Positions 1 through 5,854 of a DNA stretch of 6,861 bases are shown one piece after another. Numbering within the stretch: the first letter of the stretch is position 1; every line of letters begins with the position of its first letter. The stretch is from Erysipelotrichaceae bacterium. Lineage in GTDB: Bacteria > Bacillota_I > Bacilli_A > Erysipelotrichales > Coprobacillaceae. Below the pieces are notes generated by a model. The model made no database searches. It saw only the letters and a list, made by a program, of their open reading frames with translations, and had not been told where the DNA came from. Location: the NCBI GenBank assembly GCA_021202205.1, contig JAJQDJ010000244.1, positions 1 to 6,861 of the forward strand, written 5' to 3'. The translations under genes were made by a program, and so were the position numbers.

Positions 1-352
1 CAGGAGTTCTAGGCAAATAAATAACTTCAATACCATCTTCTTCTAAATAGTCAAATTTTCCTTTCCAGTCATCACCCATGACGAATGTATCAATATGATA
101 TTGTTTACAATCATCACGTTTTTGATCCCAGCTCTCTTCAGGAATAACTAAATCTACATAACGCATGGCTTCTAATAAAGACTTTCTTTCAGCATAATTG
201 AAATAACATACTTTTTTCTTTTGTAGAGCTACAAATTCATCAGTAGAAAGTGCAACAATAAGATAATCACCTAGTGTTTTTGCTCTTCTTAATAAATTAA
301 TATGTCCATAATGTAATAAGTCGAATGTTCCATAAGTAATAACTCTTTTCAT
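1..352 (-). CDS. tagD: TagD moiety with its own internal ribosome site and start (possible separate product, partial)
   Basis: Within the fused frame, the methionine at codon 357 (350-352) begins exactly where free-standing TagD proteins begin (MKRVITYGTFDLLHYGH). It is preceded by AAGGAG (360-365 on the minus strand) at a seven-base spacing, which is near-optimal for Bacillota. A TagD-only protein could therefore be made by internal initiation on the same mRNA. HYGH (residues 14-17 of this product) is the nucleotidyltransferase signature, and the visible PRT near the edge is the first part of the family's RTxGISTT motif. The similarity to B. subtilis TagD, as I recall that sequence, is close along the visible 117 residues. 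The product is glycerol-3-phosphate cytidylyltransferase; that it is used separately is inference. Confidence 0.7.
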   Translation of the reverse strand, partial: MKRVITYGTFDLLHYGHINLLRRAKTLGDYLIVALSTDEFVALQKKKVCYFNYAERKSLLEAMRYVDLVIPEESWDQKRDDCKQYHIDTFVMGDDWKGKFDYLEEDGIEVIYLPRTP

Positions 353-1420
353 TTTAGTACTCCTTGTATTTTTTGTTTCTAAATTTTCATGTAATAATTC
401 TAATACTGAAAAAGGCATTTCTGCTTTATTTTTACGATTAAATAGATTTGTCACAGCTACTTTCGGATCAAGTCCAAATTTTACAACATCATAAACAGCT
501 CTTATAATAGGTAATTCAACATGATATTTTACACTTAATACATATGCTGCATCTAAAGCGTTTATACCTTCAACAACCATACCTACTTTATCAATAGCCT
601 CTTTTACTTTATAGCCTTGACCAATATAAATACCACACTGGTTATTTCTACTATGTAAACTTGTACATGTTACTACTAAATCACCTATACCAGCTAAACC
701 ATAAAAAGTATGTATTGGACAACCCATAGCTACACCCAAACATGATATTTCATGAATACCCCTTGTCACTAAGGCTGCTGTAGCATTATCTCCATAGCCT
801 AATCCATGGGCAATACCTGCTGCTAAAGCGATGATATTTTTTAAGGCACCACATATTTCAACCCCTTTGATATCAGTATTGGTATAAACTCGCATAAAAG
901 GTGATGTAAATATTTTCTGAACAATTTTAGCTATGCTTTCGTCAGGTGATGCGGAAACAATTGTTGATGGTAAACCAACAGATACTTCTTCAGCATGTGT
1001 TGGTCCTGATAAGGCTACAATGTGTCCTTGTTCAAATGGTAATACTTTATTAATTTCTTCAAATATGATTTCAGACATTGTATAAAGAGTATCTGGCTCA
1101 ATACCTTTAGCAACATCTACAATAATTTGATCTTGCTTTAAGTATTGAGCTACTTTAGCTGATGTTGATCTTACAAATACAGATGGCACAGCAAATACGA
1201 GTATTTCTCTGTCTAATACAGCTTCTTTTAAATTTTTTGTTAATTTTATATTTTCTAATATTTTGGTGTCTTTTAGTTTGGGATGTTTATGATTAGTAGC
1301 GATATAATCTATTTCTTCAGGGATGGCTGACCATACTATAACATCATGATGACATGAGCATAACATATTAGCTAATGCGATACCCCATGTACCAGCACCA
1401 ATAATAGAAATTCTACTCAT
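1..1420 (-). CDS. gpsA-tagD: GpsA-TagD fusion: glycerol-3-phosphate dehydrogenase / glycerol-3-phosphate cytidylyltransferase (3' end off window)
   Basis: One open frame of 473 codons runs from the ATG at 1420 to the window edge without a stop. Residues 1-345 are a full-length GpsA: Rossmann GAGTWG (8-13), FAVPS (76-80), VDVAKGIEPD (101-110), SGPTHAEE (138-145), and ALKN (192-195) containing the family's catalytic lysine at 194. After a linker of about 11 residues, residues 357-473 are TagD, with YGTFDLLHYGH and its catalytic HxGH, then MGDDWKGKFDYL and the start of the YLPRT motif. GpsA reduces dihydroxyacetone phosphate to sn-glycerol-3-phosphate, and TagD converts that with CTP to CDP-glycerol, the teichoic acid donor; both act in the cytoplasm. 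AAAGGAGG seven bases before the ATG supports this start. About 12-15 C-terminal residues of a normal TagD (about 130 aa) are missing because the window ends. The domain calls are firm. Whether the fused polypeptide, separate proteins or both are made is open. Confidence 0.93.
   Translation of the reverse strand, partial: MSRISIIGAGTWGIALANMLCSCHHDVIVWSAIPEEIDYIATNHKHPKLKDTKILENIKLTKNLKEAVLDREILVFAVPSVFVRSTSAKVAQYLKQDQIIVDVAKGIEPDTLYTMSEIIFEEINKVLPFEQGHIVALSGPTHAEEVSVGLPSTIVSASPDESIAKIVQKIFTSPFMRVYTNTDIKGVEICGALKNIIALAAGIAHGLGYGDNATAALVTRGIHEISCLGVAMGCPIHTFYGLAGIGDLVVTCTSLHSRNNQCGIYIGQGYKVKEAIDKVGMVVEGINALDAAYVLSVKYHVELPIIRAVYDVVKFGLDPKVAVTNLFNRKNKAEMPFSVLELLHENLETKNTRSTKMKRVITYGTFDLLHYGHINLLRRAKTLGDYLIVALSTDEFVALQKKKVCYFNYAERKSLLEAMRYVDLVIPEESWDQKRDDCKQYHIDTFVMGDDWKGKFDYLEEDGIEVIYLPRTP
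353..365 (-). promoter_or_regulatory. Internal Shine-Dalgarno site at the gpsA/tagD junction
   Basis: AAGGAG at 360-365 followed by a seven-base spacer and ATG at 350-352, read on the minus strand. It lies in the linker (codons for N-T-R-S-T-K), where it has no obvious coding reason to exist. It looks like the ribosome site of a formerly or still separately translated tagD gene. Confidence 0.7.
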
Positions 1421-1440
1421 AATTCATCCTCCTTTCTCTT
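1421..1440 (-). promoter_or_regulatory. Strong ribosome binding site of gpsA-tagD
   Basis: On the minus strand AAAGGAGG lies seven bases upstream of the ATG at 1420. This near-perfect anti-16S match settles the start codon. Confidence 0.85.
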
Positions 1441-1450
1441 AATCAATCAT

Positions 1451-1479
1451 ATATTAACATTCAAACAAAAAAAGAACAA
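1451..1479 (-). promoter_or_regulatory. Candidate promoter for gpsA-tagD
   Basis: Read on the minus strand, TTGTTC (1474-1479) and TAATAT (1451-1456) are separated by 17 bases. The predicted start would be near 1444, leaving a short leader that holds the ribosome site. The -35 box matches the consensus only partly, so the assignment is moderate. Confidence 0.45.
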
Positions 1480-1485
1480 GTGTTC
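1474..1485. promoter_or_regulatory. GAAC-N4-GTTC operator-like site resembling a Gram-positive LexA box
   Basis: GAACAAGTGTTC fits the core of the B. subtilis DinR/LexA box (CGAACRNRYGTTYC), including the R, R and Y positions. Only the outermost base on each side differs. It overlaps the candidate -35 box of gpsA-tagD and lies just upstream of the plus-strand -35 box, so a bound protein could affect either direction. Binding by LexA is inference from pattern alone. Confidence 0.35.
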
Positions 1486-1489
1486 ATAT

Positions 1490-1517
1490 TTGACAAATAG
1501 TAAGTTTTGTATATATT
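1490..1517 (+). promoter_or_regulatory. Promoter of the yfhO-glycosyltransferase-gtrA operon
   Basis: A perfect TTGACA (1490-1495) and TATATT (1512-1517) are separated by 16 bases, a good vegetative sigma-A-type promoter. Transcription should start near 1524, giving a leader of about 118 bases before the first gene. I recognised no riboswitch in that leader. Confidence 0.65.
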
Positions 1518-1529
1518 CACAAAACTTAC
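1500..1529. promoter_or_regulatory. Perfect 11-base inverted repeat overlapping the operon promoter (operator-like)
   Basis: GTAAGTTTTGT (1500-1510) and its exact complement ACAAAACTTAC (1519-1529) flank an eight-base spacer. The repeat covers the promoter spacer, the -10 box and the likely start site. No U-tract follows in either direction, which argues against a terminator and for a binding site of a dimeric regulator. No regulator gene lies in the window, so its identity is unknown. Confidence 0.5.
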
Positions 1530-1630
1530 ATATCTTTTCCATGGTAATTTCACCTTATAAGATTATGATTTGTCATGGTCAATTGCTAGTTCGACAACCT
1601 TTGGAGTTTGATTTGTATATATTGTTATAT

Positions 1631-1636
1631 TGGAGG
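1631..1636 (+). promoter_or_regulatory. Ribosome binding site deciding the YfhO start
   Basis: TGGAGG ends six bases before the ATG at 1643. This favours 1643 over the later in-frame ATGs at 1649 and 1691, the last of which (MNKRKYYLL) lies closer to the first membrane helix. Confidence 0.65.
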
Positions 1637-1642
1637 TTTTGA

Positions 1643-2617
1643 ATGTTAATGAAAGAGGAAATAGAAAGTAAGGTATGTATAGGAAAAGATATGAATAAAC
1701 GAAAGTATTATCTTTTATACACATTCATATTTATCATTATGATATTAGTGGTTTTTTGCTTATTTATATTCAATAATAAATCATTTGTATGGGAAAGTGA
1801 TGGTTTAAATCAGCATTACAGAGCATTACTTTATTATAGTCAATGGTTAAAAAGCATTGTTAAAACATTATTGGTCGATCATCAATTAGTGATACCAACC
1901 TATAGTTTTAGTATAGGTTATGGATCTGATATTATTACTACGCTCCAATATTATGCTATAGGTGATCCATTAAATATATTAGCTATCTTTATACCAATAA
2001 AATATATGATTTATTTCTATAGTATATTGATATTAGTCCGTTTTTATTTATCAGGTCTAACTTTTAGTTTGTTTTGTTACTATAAGAAAGATAAGTATAA
2101 TTATAATTCTATAAGCATGTTAATAGGTTCATTTGTCTATGCTTTTTGTCGTTATGCTTTATATGCGGGAATAAGACATCCGTATTTTATGAATCCGATG
2201 ATTTATTTTCCTCTTGTATTGTTAGGTGAAGAAAAGATATTAGATAAAAGAAGTACTTTATTATTTATCTTATCAGTATGGTTAAGTGCAATAAGTAATT
2301 TTTATTTCTTTTATATGATAGCTATTTTAACAGCTATGTATGTTATTTGGCGATTACTTACAATATATAAGAAAAATTATAAAAATGGATTGTTTATGCT
2401 AGGCAAAATAACATTTTATGTTTTTTTAGGAACGTGTATGGCATTTGTTTTGTTATTACCTGCTATACTAGGCTTAATGAATTCAGCAAGAACTGATGTA
2501 AGTTATATATATAATATGTTTTACACTTTATCGTCTTATAAATCAATGCTAGTTTATTTTTATCAACTAGAACTGGTCATGATTGGACATGTATGGGATA
2601 TGGTGCTATTGCATTAG
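1643..2617 (+). pseudogene. YfhO N-terminal fragment (324 aa)
   Basis: A short basic cytosolic leader precedes a first helix at about residues 22-44. The conserved extracytoplasmic block WESDGLNQHYR follows at about 50-60, where family members carry their acidic, presumably catalytic Asp/Glu, and then GYGSD and IGDP. About six further hydrophobic helices follow. The true family sequence ends around residue 306; the tail ELVMIGHVWDMVLLH is out-of-frame translation before the stop. The fragment has the conserved acidic loop but lacks the C-terminal domain, so activity on its own is unlikely. Confidence 0.75.
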
Positions 2618-3387
2618 TAAGTGTTATTGTTTTGTTTATGCAAAAGCAATATAAGCATATAAAGATGGCTTTTATAATAGTAACCCTTATGAGTTTGATA
2701 CCATTGATAGGTTGTATTATGAATGGTTTTTCTTATGTTTCTAATCGCTGGTTATGGGGTTATAGTTTTTTAATAGCATTTATTATTGTTATAGGGTGGG
2801 AGAAATTATATCATTTAAATAATAGAGAGATCATTGTATTATTAAGCTGTTTATGTATATATACTGTATTGTGTTTTGTTTTTACAGAAACAAGAAAGAT
2901 AGATGTTTTATTTTCATTAGGTATTTGTTTTATCTTAATGGCTATAATATGCTTCATTAAAAAATTTCATATACATTATGGACAGTTATTAGTCATTGGA
3001 TGTGTACTAATAAATATTTTTGGTAATGCTTTTTATAAATATTATTCTTATGTTAATGAATTTGTTGATAATGATGATATTTTAGACAAATTAGAAAATG
3101 GTGAAGAAGAATACTTACTATCTTTAAATGATAATACATTTTATCGTTATACTGGTGATAATATCACTAATAATGGCACGTTATATACAGGATTGAATAG
3201 TACACAATACTATTGGAGTCTAGAAATCAATGCAATTACAAAGTTTCGTGAAGAATTAGGTTTGTCTGATAATTTTCTTATATCATCATATAAAACATTG
3301 GATTCAAGTACTATTTTATCAACCCTTGCTAATGTTAAATATTATGTCCAAGAAGATAGTATTCCATGGCTATACATATATCGGTAA
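2593..3387 (+). pseudogene. YfhO middle fragment
   Basis: This frame continues the family sequence with DWTCMGYGAIALVSVIVLF (the DWTC part lies upstream of the first ATG of the frame), NGFSYVSNRWLWGYSFLIAFIIV and several more helices. It then enters the extracytoplasmic domain, reaching LANVKYYVQEDSIP. The ATG at 2593 has no ribosome site, so the fragment is unlikely to be translated independently. Homology ends near 3365, and SIPWLYIYR is where the second shift intrudes. Confidence 0.7.
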
Positions 3388-4285
3388 TAATGTTTGGGAG
3401 AATAATAGCACTTTACCTTTTGGGTATACTTATTTGAATGGTATAAGTAGAGAAACATATGATAGTTTGTCGTCATTAGAAAAACAAGAAGCTTTGTTAC
3501 AAGGGTGTGTTATCGCTGATAATGATAATGTAATTGATCTAACTTTTGAAAATAAAATAATAGATTATGATATAACTTGTGATGAAAGTATTTCTATTGA
3601 GGATAGTGTTATTAAGGTTACTAAGGAAAACGCATCAATTACTTTAAGCTTTAACGGTTTAGAAGAGTGTGAAACTTATTTATCTATCAACGGATTAAAC
3701 TATAATGGTACAAAAGAACAATTAAAAATATCTATGAGTGCTACAAATTCAAATGATAAAACAGTTCATAAAACTTTAAAATATTTCACGCCATATTATC
3801 AGTGGTATAGTAATCGTGATAGTTTTATGATTCATTTTGGTTATGATGATCATGCTAAAATATCTATTACTATAACATTTGATACAGTGGGGGAATATAC
3901 TTATGATTCTCTAGAAATTCAATGTTTACCAATGGTTAATTATGAAAATGAAGTATCACTGCTTAAAGAAGATGTATTAGAAAATGTTGATTTTCATGAA
4001 AATGATATATATGCAACTGATAAGATTACTGGAAATATCAGTTTAGATGAATCAAAATATCTATTGCTAACAATTCCTTATAGTGATGGATGGAGTGCTT
4101 ATGTTGATGGAGAAAAACAAGAATTATTGCAAGCTAATACTATGTATATGGCACTATATCTTGAAGAAGGAGAACATGAAATTGTATTAATATATCAAAC
4201 ACCTGGATTAAGATATGGAGCAATTATAAGTGCTATTTCTATTATTTGTGTCGTTTATATTTTTTTTGAGATGAAAAAAGTTTGA
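3326..4285 (+). pseudogene. YfhO C-terminal extracytoplasmic domain fragment
   Basis: The authentic part begins around 3371 (GYTYIGNNVWENNSTLPFGYTYL); the first 15 or so residues from the ATG at 3326 are out-of-frame. It comprises the beta-rich extracytoplasmic domain, the diagnostic IPYSDGWSAYVDGEKQELL and GEHEIVLIYQTPGLRYG near the end, and a final membrane helix (AIISAISIICVVYIFF). No ribosome site precedes 3326. Confidence 0.7.
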
Positions 4286-4292
4286 GATATTC

Positions 4293-4304
4293 GGAGGAAG
4301 GAAG
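4293..4304 (+). promoter_or_regulatory. Ribosome binding site of the glycosyltransferase gene
   Basis: Two purine blocks, GGAGG (4293-4297) and AAGGAAG (4298-4304), precede the ATG at 4311. The second block has the better spacing of six bases, so it is the likelier one used. Confidence 0.6.
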
Positions 4305-4310
4305 TTATAT

Positions 4311-5243
4311 ATGATTAGTTTGGTTATACCTTGTTATAATGAGGAAAAGAATATCAATGAATTTTTTATTAGATGTCAGGAAGTATTTGATGAAGATGTT
4401 GAATATATTTTTATTAATGATGGTAGTCAGGATTGCACATATGAAAAAATACAGGATTTATCAAGATATTATAGTCATGAAAAGATAATAGGTATAAATT
4501 TTTCTAGAAATTTTGGAAAAGAATCAGCGATGTTGGCAGGATTAAAAAAGGCTAGTGGTGATTATATATCAGTCATTGATGCTGATTTGCAACAAGATCC
4601 TATATATGTTTTAAAAATGGTGGATTTTTTAAAGTGTCATGATGATTATGATTCTGTTGCGTGTTATCAGGATGTTAGAAAAGAATCTAAGTTTATGATA
4701 TCATGTAAATCATTATTTTATAGCATGATAAATAAAATAAGTGATACGCATTTTGAAAGAAATGCATCTGATTTTAGAACATTTAGAAAGTATGTTGTTG
4801 ATTCAATAGTTGAGATGAAAGAATATTATCGTTTTTCTAAAGGTATATTTTCATGGGTGGGATATAATACTTATTATTTGCCCTATAGTGTTCAAGAAAG
4901 ACATGCTGGAATCACTTCATGGAACTTTAAAAAGCTTACAAATTATGCTTTAGATGGCTTTCTAAGCTTTTCTACAGCACCTTTGAAACTCGCTACATAT
5001 TTAGGTACAATTGCCTCTCTTGGATCACTTATATATATGATTATTGTTATTATTCAAAAATTGGCTATTGGAAATGTTATATCTGGATATACGACGATAG
5101 TATGTTTAATATTATTGATTGGTGGTATTATAATGATATTATTAGGTATTATTGGTTCTTATTTGTCTCGTACATATATTGAGGTCAAACATCGCCCAAT
5201 ATATATTATAAAGGATGAAATAAACTATGACAAAGATAAGTAA
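4311..5243 (+). CDS. Polyprenyl-phosphate glycosyltransferase, CsbB/GtrB type (GT2)
   Basis: At 310 residues it is the usual length for this family and is intact. The cytosolic GT-A domain shows VIPCYNEEKNI (5-15), INDGSQD (35-41), FSRNFGKESAMLAGL (64-78), and the metal-binding DADLQQDP (90-97), which includes the DxD pair. Later motifs are YRFSKGIFSWVGY (173-185) and ERHAGITSWNFKKL (196-209). Two membrane helices follow at about 227-249 and 260-284, the GtrB/CsbB arrangement. The enzyme should transfer a sugar from a nucleotide sugar to undecaprenyl phosphate on the inner face of the membrane; GlcNAc is the B. subtilis CsbB substrate, but specificity cannot be read here. A GtrA-type gene overlaps its end by 17 bases and a YfhO gene precedes it, and both partners are broken, so its lipid product may have no normal outlet. 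Family call is secure; symbol withheld because csbB, ykcC and ykoT paralogues are hard to separate by eye. Confidence 0.92.
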   Translation: MISLVIPCYNEEKNINEFFIRCQEVFDEDVEYIFINDGSQDCTYEKIQDLSRYYSHEKIIGINFSRNFGKESAMLAGLKKASGDYISVIDADLQQDPIYVLKMVDFLKCHDDYDSVACYQDVRKESKFMISCKSLFYSMINKISDTHFERNASDFRTFRKYVVDSIVEMKEYYRFSKGIFSWVGYNTYYLPYSVQERHAGITSWNFKKLTNYALDGFLSFSTAPLKLATYLGTIASLGSLIYMIIVIIQKLAIGNVISGYTTIVCLILLIGGIIMILLGIIGSYLSRTYIEVKHRPIYIIKDEINYDKDK

Positions 5244-5600
5244 TGAAGTGATTATGTATATTATTATGGGTATAGGTACAACTATTGTATCATTAGTTAT
5301 CCATTCGCTAATGTTATAAGTTGGATATTAGCAGTGACTTTTGCTTATATAGCTAATAAAAAATATGTTTTTAAATCATATGTTAGTAACATTAAAGGTA
5401 TATTAAAAGAAGCAGGTAGCTTTTATCTGGCAAGAGTCAGTACATTATTAATAGAAATGGTTAGTATGTTTATTTTTGTAACATGCTTTCATTTTGATGC
5501 GAACATTATAAAGTTATTGAATCAAGGTATAGTGATGATATTGAATTATATTTTTAGTAAGTTATTTGTATTTAAGAAAACAAGTACTGCTTCATCATGA
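5227..5600 (+). pseudogene. GtrA/GtcA-family flippase-like membrane protein, internal deletion and frameshift
   Basis: Translation would start at ATG 5227, inside the end of the glycosyltransferase gene. It gives MTKISNEVIMYIIMGIGTTIVSLV, the typical GtrA start with helix 1, then hits a stop at 5317-5319. From about 5298 a different frame carries the rest: YPFANVISWILAVTFAYIANKKYVF (helix 2 and the family signature), FYLARVSTLLIEMVSMFIFVTCF (helix 3) and LLNQGIVMILNYIFSKLFVF (helix 4). Only about 17 bases separate TTIVS from NVISW, where relatives as I recall them have about 54. A deletion near 37 bases would explain both the missing residues and the frame change. GtrA proteins are thought to help flip polyprenyl-phosphate sugars to the outer face. 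The 88-residue piece starting at GTG 5334 lacks a ribosome site and helix 1, so function is doubtful. Confidence 0.8.
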
Positions 5601-5616
5601 AGTAGTCTTTTTATTT
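5586..5616 (+). terminator. Rho-independent terminator ending the operon
   Basis: ACTGCTTCA (5586-5594) pairs with TGAAGTAGT (5598-5606), nine pairs including one G-U, around a three-base loop, followed by CTTTTTATTT. The stop codon of the gtrA frame (5598-5600) lies inside the stem, so gene and terminator overlap. Confidence 0.75.
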
Positions 5617-5636
5617 AAAATCTATAATTTATATTT

Positions 5637-5674
5637 TAGCAAATTATGATTGCATTGTGAAAATATATTTGCTA
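5637..5674. repeat. Eight-base inverted repeat bracketing the 5650-5678 promoter
   Basis: TAGCAAAT (5637-5644) and ATTTGCTA (5667-5674) are exact complements 22 bases apart. They flank the -35 box and run into the first two bases of the -10 box. This could be a paired operator, but in such AT-rich DNA chance is possible. Confidence 0.3.
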
Positions 5675-5678
5675 TAAT
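5650..5678 (+). promoter_or_regulatory. Promoter with extended -10 reading into the nested inverted repeat
   Basis: A perfect TATAAT (5673-5678) is preceded directly by TGC, giving an extended -10. A weak -35, TTGCAT (5650-5655), sits 17 bases upstream. The predicted start falls at 5684-5686, the very beginning of the 106-base inverted repeat, and no convincing gene follows on this strand. Confidence 0.55.
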
Positions 5679-5685
5679 AAATTAT

Positions 5686-5791
5686 GAACTTAAGCAATTT
5701 TCTAATAAGAAAACATAAAAAAAGACTCAAGTATGAATTAAATCAGAGTCTTACAAAAACAATTGTTTGATAAGAAAATTGGATTAAGTTC
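5686..5791. repeat. 106-base nested inverted repeat, possible structured RNA or small palindromic element
   Basis: Outer arms GAACTTAA-G-CAATTTTCT (5686-5703) and AGAAAATTG-GA-TTAAGTTC (5773-5791) pair over 17 bases with one small 1x2 internal loop. Inside, AAAC (5711-5714) pairs with GTTT (5765-5768), and AAGACTC (5722-5728) pairs with GAGTCTT (5746-5752). The helices are nearly concentric around 5737-5739, so the whole stretch folds as one long hairpin as DNA or RNA. I do not recognise it as a named RNA family. No target-site duplication is visible at its borders. Confidence 0.6.
5717..5752 (-). terminator. Terminator-like hairpin for minus-strand transcription from the transposase
   Basis: Read on the minus strand, AAGACTC and GAGTCTT form a seven-pair stem around a 17-base loop, followed at once by a run of T (positions 5721-5717). 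The long loop makes it weaker than a classic terminator. It is also the apical hairpin of the nested repeat at 5686-5791. Confidence 0.45.
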
Positions 5792-5854
5792 CATTGTACT
5801 AAACCGCCTATTTAAAAGTTATGATGGCTTTTCCTACGGTAATACAGTACAATG
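5792..5854. repeat. 63-base imperfect hairpin, candidate oriIS end of the IS91-like element
   Basis: CATTGTACT (5792-5800) is the exact complement of AGTACAATG (5846-5854). Nested inside are ACCG/CGGT (5803-5806 with 5837-5840) and AAAAG/CTTTT (5814-5818 with 5828-5832) around a nine-base loop. Read on the minus strand, the hairpin ends directly at GAAC (5791-5788), one of the tetranucleotides IS91-family elements use next to their ori end. It lies downstream of the transposase gene, the expected side. The end assignment is inference. Confidence 0.4.

Larger units (their letters stand above)
1643..4285 (+). pseudogene. yfhO: YfhO-family membrane glycosyltransferase gene, broken by two frameshifts
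   Basis: The 2643-base span would encode about 880 residues, close to B. subtilis YfhO (about 860). Three overlapping frames (1643-2617, 2593-3387, 3326-4285) carry the N-terminal, middle and C-terminal parts of one protein in order. Family hallmarks are SFVWESDGLNQHYRALLYY and the SIGYGSD...YYAIGDPLNIL block near the N-terminus, NVKYYV followed by NNSTLPFGYTYL in the middle, and PYSDGWSAYVDGE with GEHEIVLIY and a last membrane helix at the C-terminus. In B. subtilis YfhO is thought to move a sugar from a polyprenyl-phosphate carrier onto lipoteichoic acid outside the membrane, working with CsbB and GtcA. The first and third frames are in the same register, so the two shifts cancel, but stops at 2615-2617 and 3385-3387 would end translation. 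Unless there are sequence errors or recoding, no full-length protein is made. The glycosyltransferase gene follows after 25 bases. Confidence 0.88.

Noticed and set aside
1500..1529. Bidirectional terminator between the divergent genes
   Set aside because: Both flanking genes are transcribed away from it, and no T-run follows the stem on either strand.
1602..1630. A second plus-strand promoter close to the yfhO start (TTGGAG...TTATAT)
   Set aside because: Its start site would fall at or beyond the ribosome binding site, leaving no usable leader.
1524..1642. Riboswitch or attenuator in the 118-base leader of the operon
   Set aside because: No recognisable conserved riboswitch core and no terminator hairpin with U-tract; only weak direct similarity around CATGGT was seen.
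1643..4285. Three separate membrane or secreted protein genes
   Set aside because: The three frames together match one YfhO in order and length, and the second and third lack ribosome sites and begin with out-of-family residues.
5655..5678. TTGTGA (5655-5660) as the -35 box for TATAAT at 5673
   Set aside because: The 12-base spacer is too short; TTGCAT at 5650 with 17 bases fits better.
5684..5770. 28-codon frame (MNLSNFLIRKHKKRLKYELN...) right at the predicted transcription start
   Set aside because: It would need leaderless translation, and its sequence is better explained by the inverted-repeat structure of the same bases.
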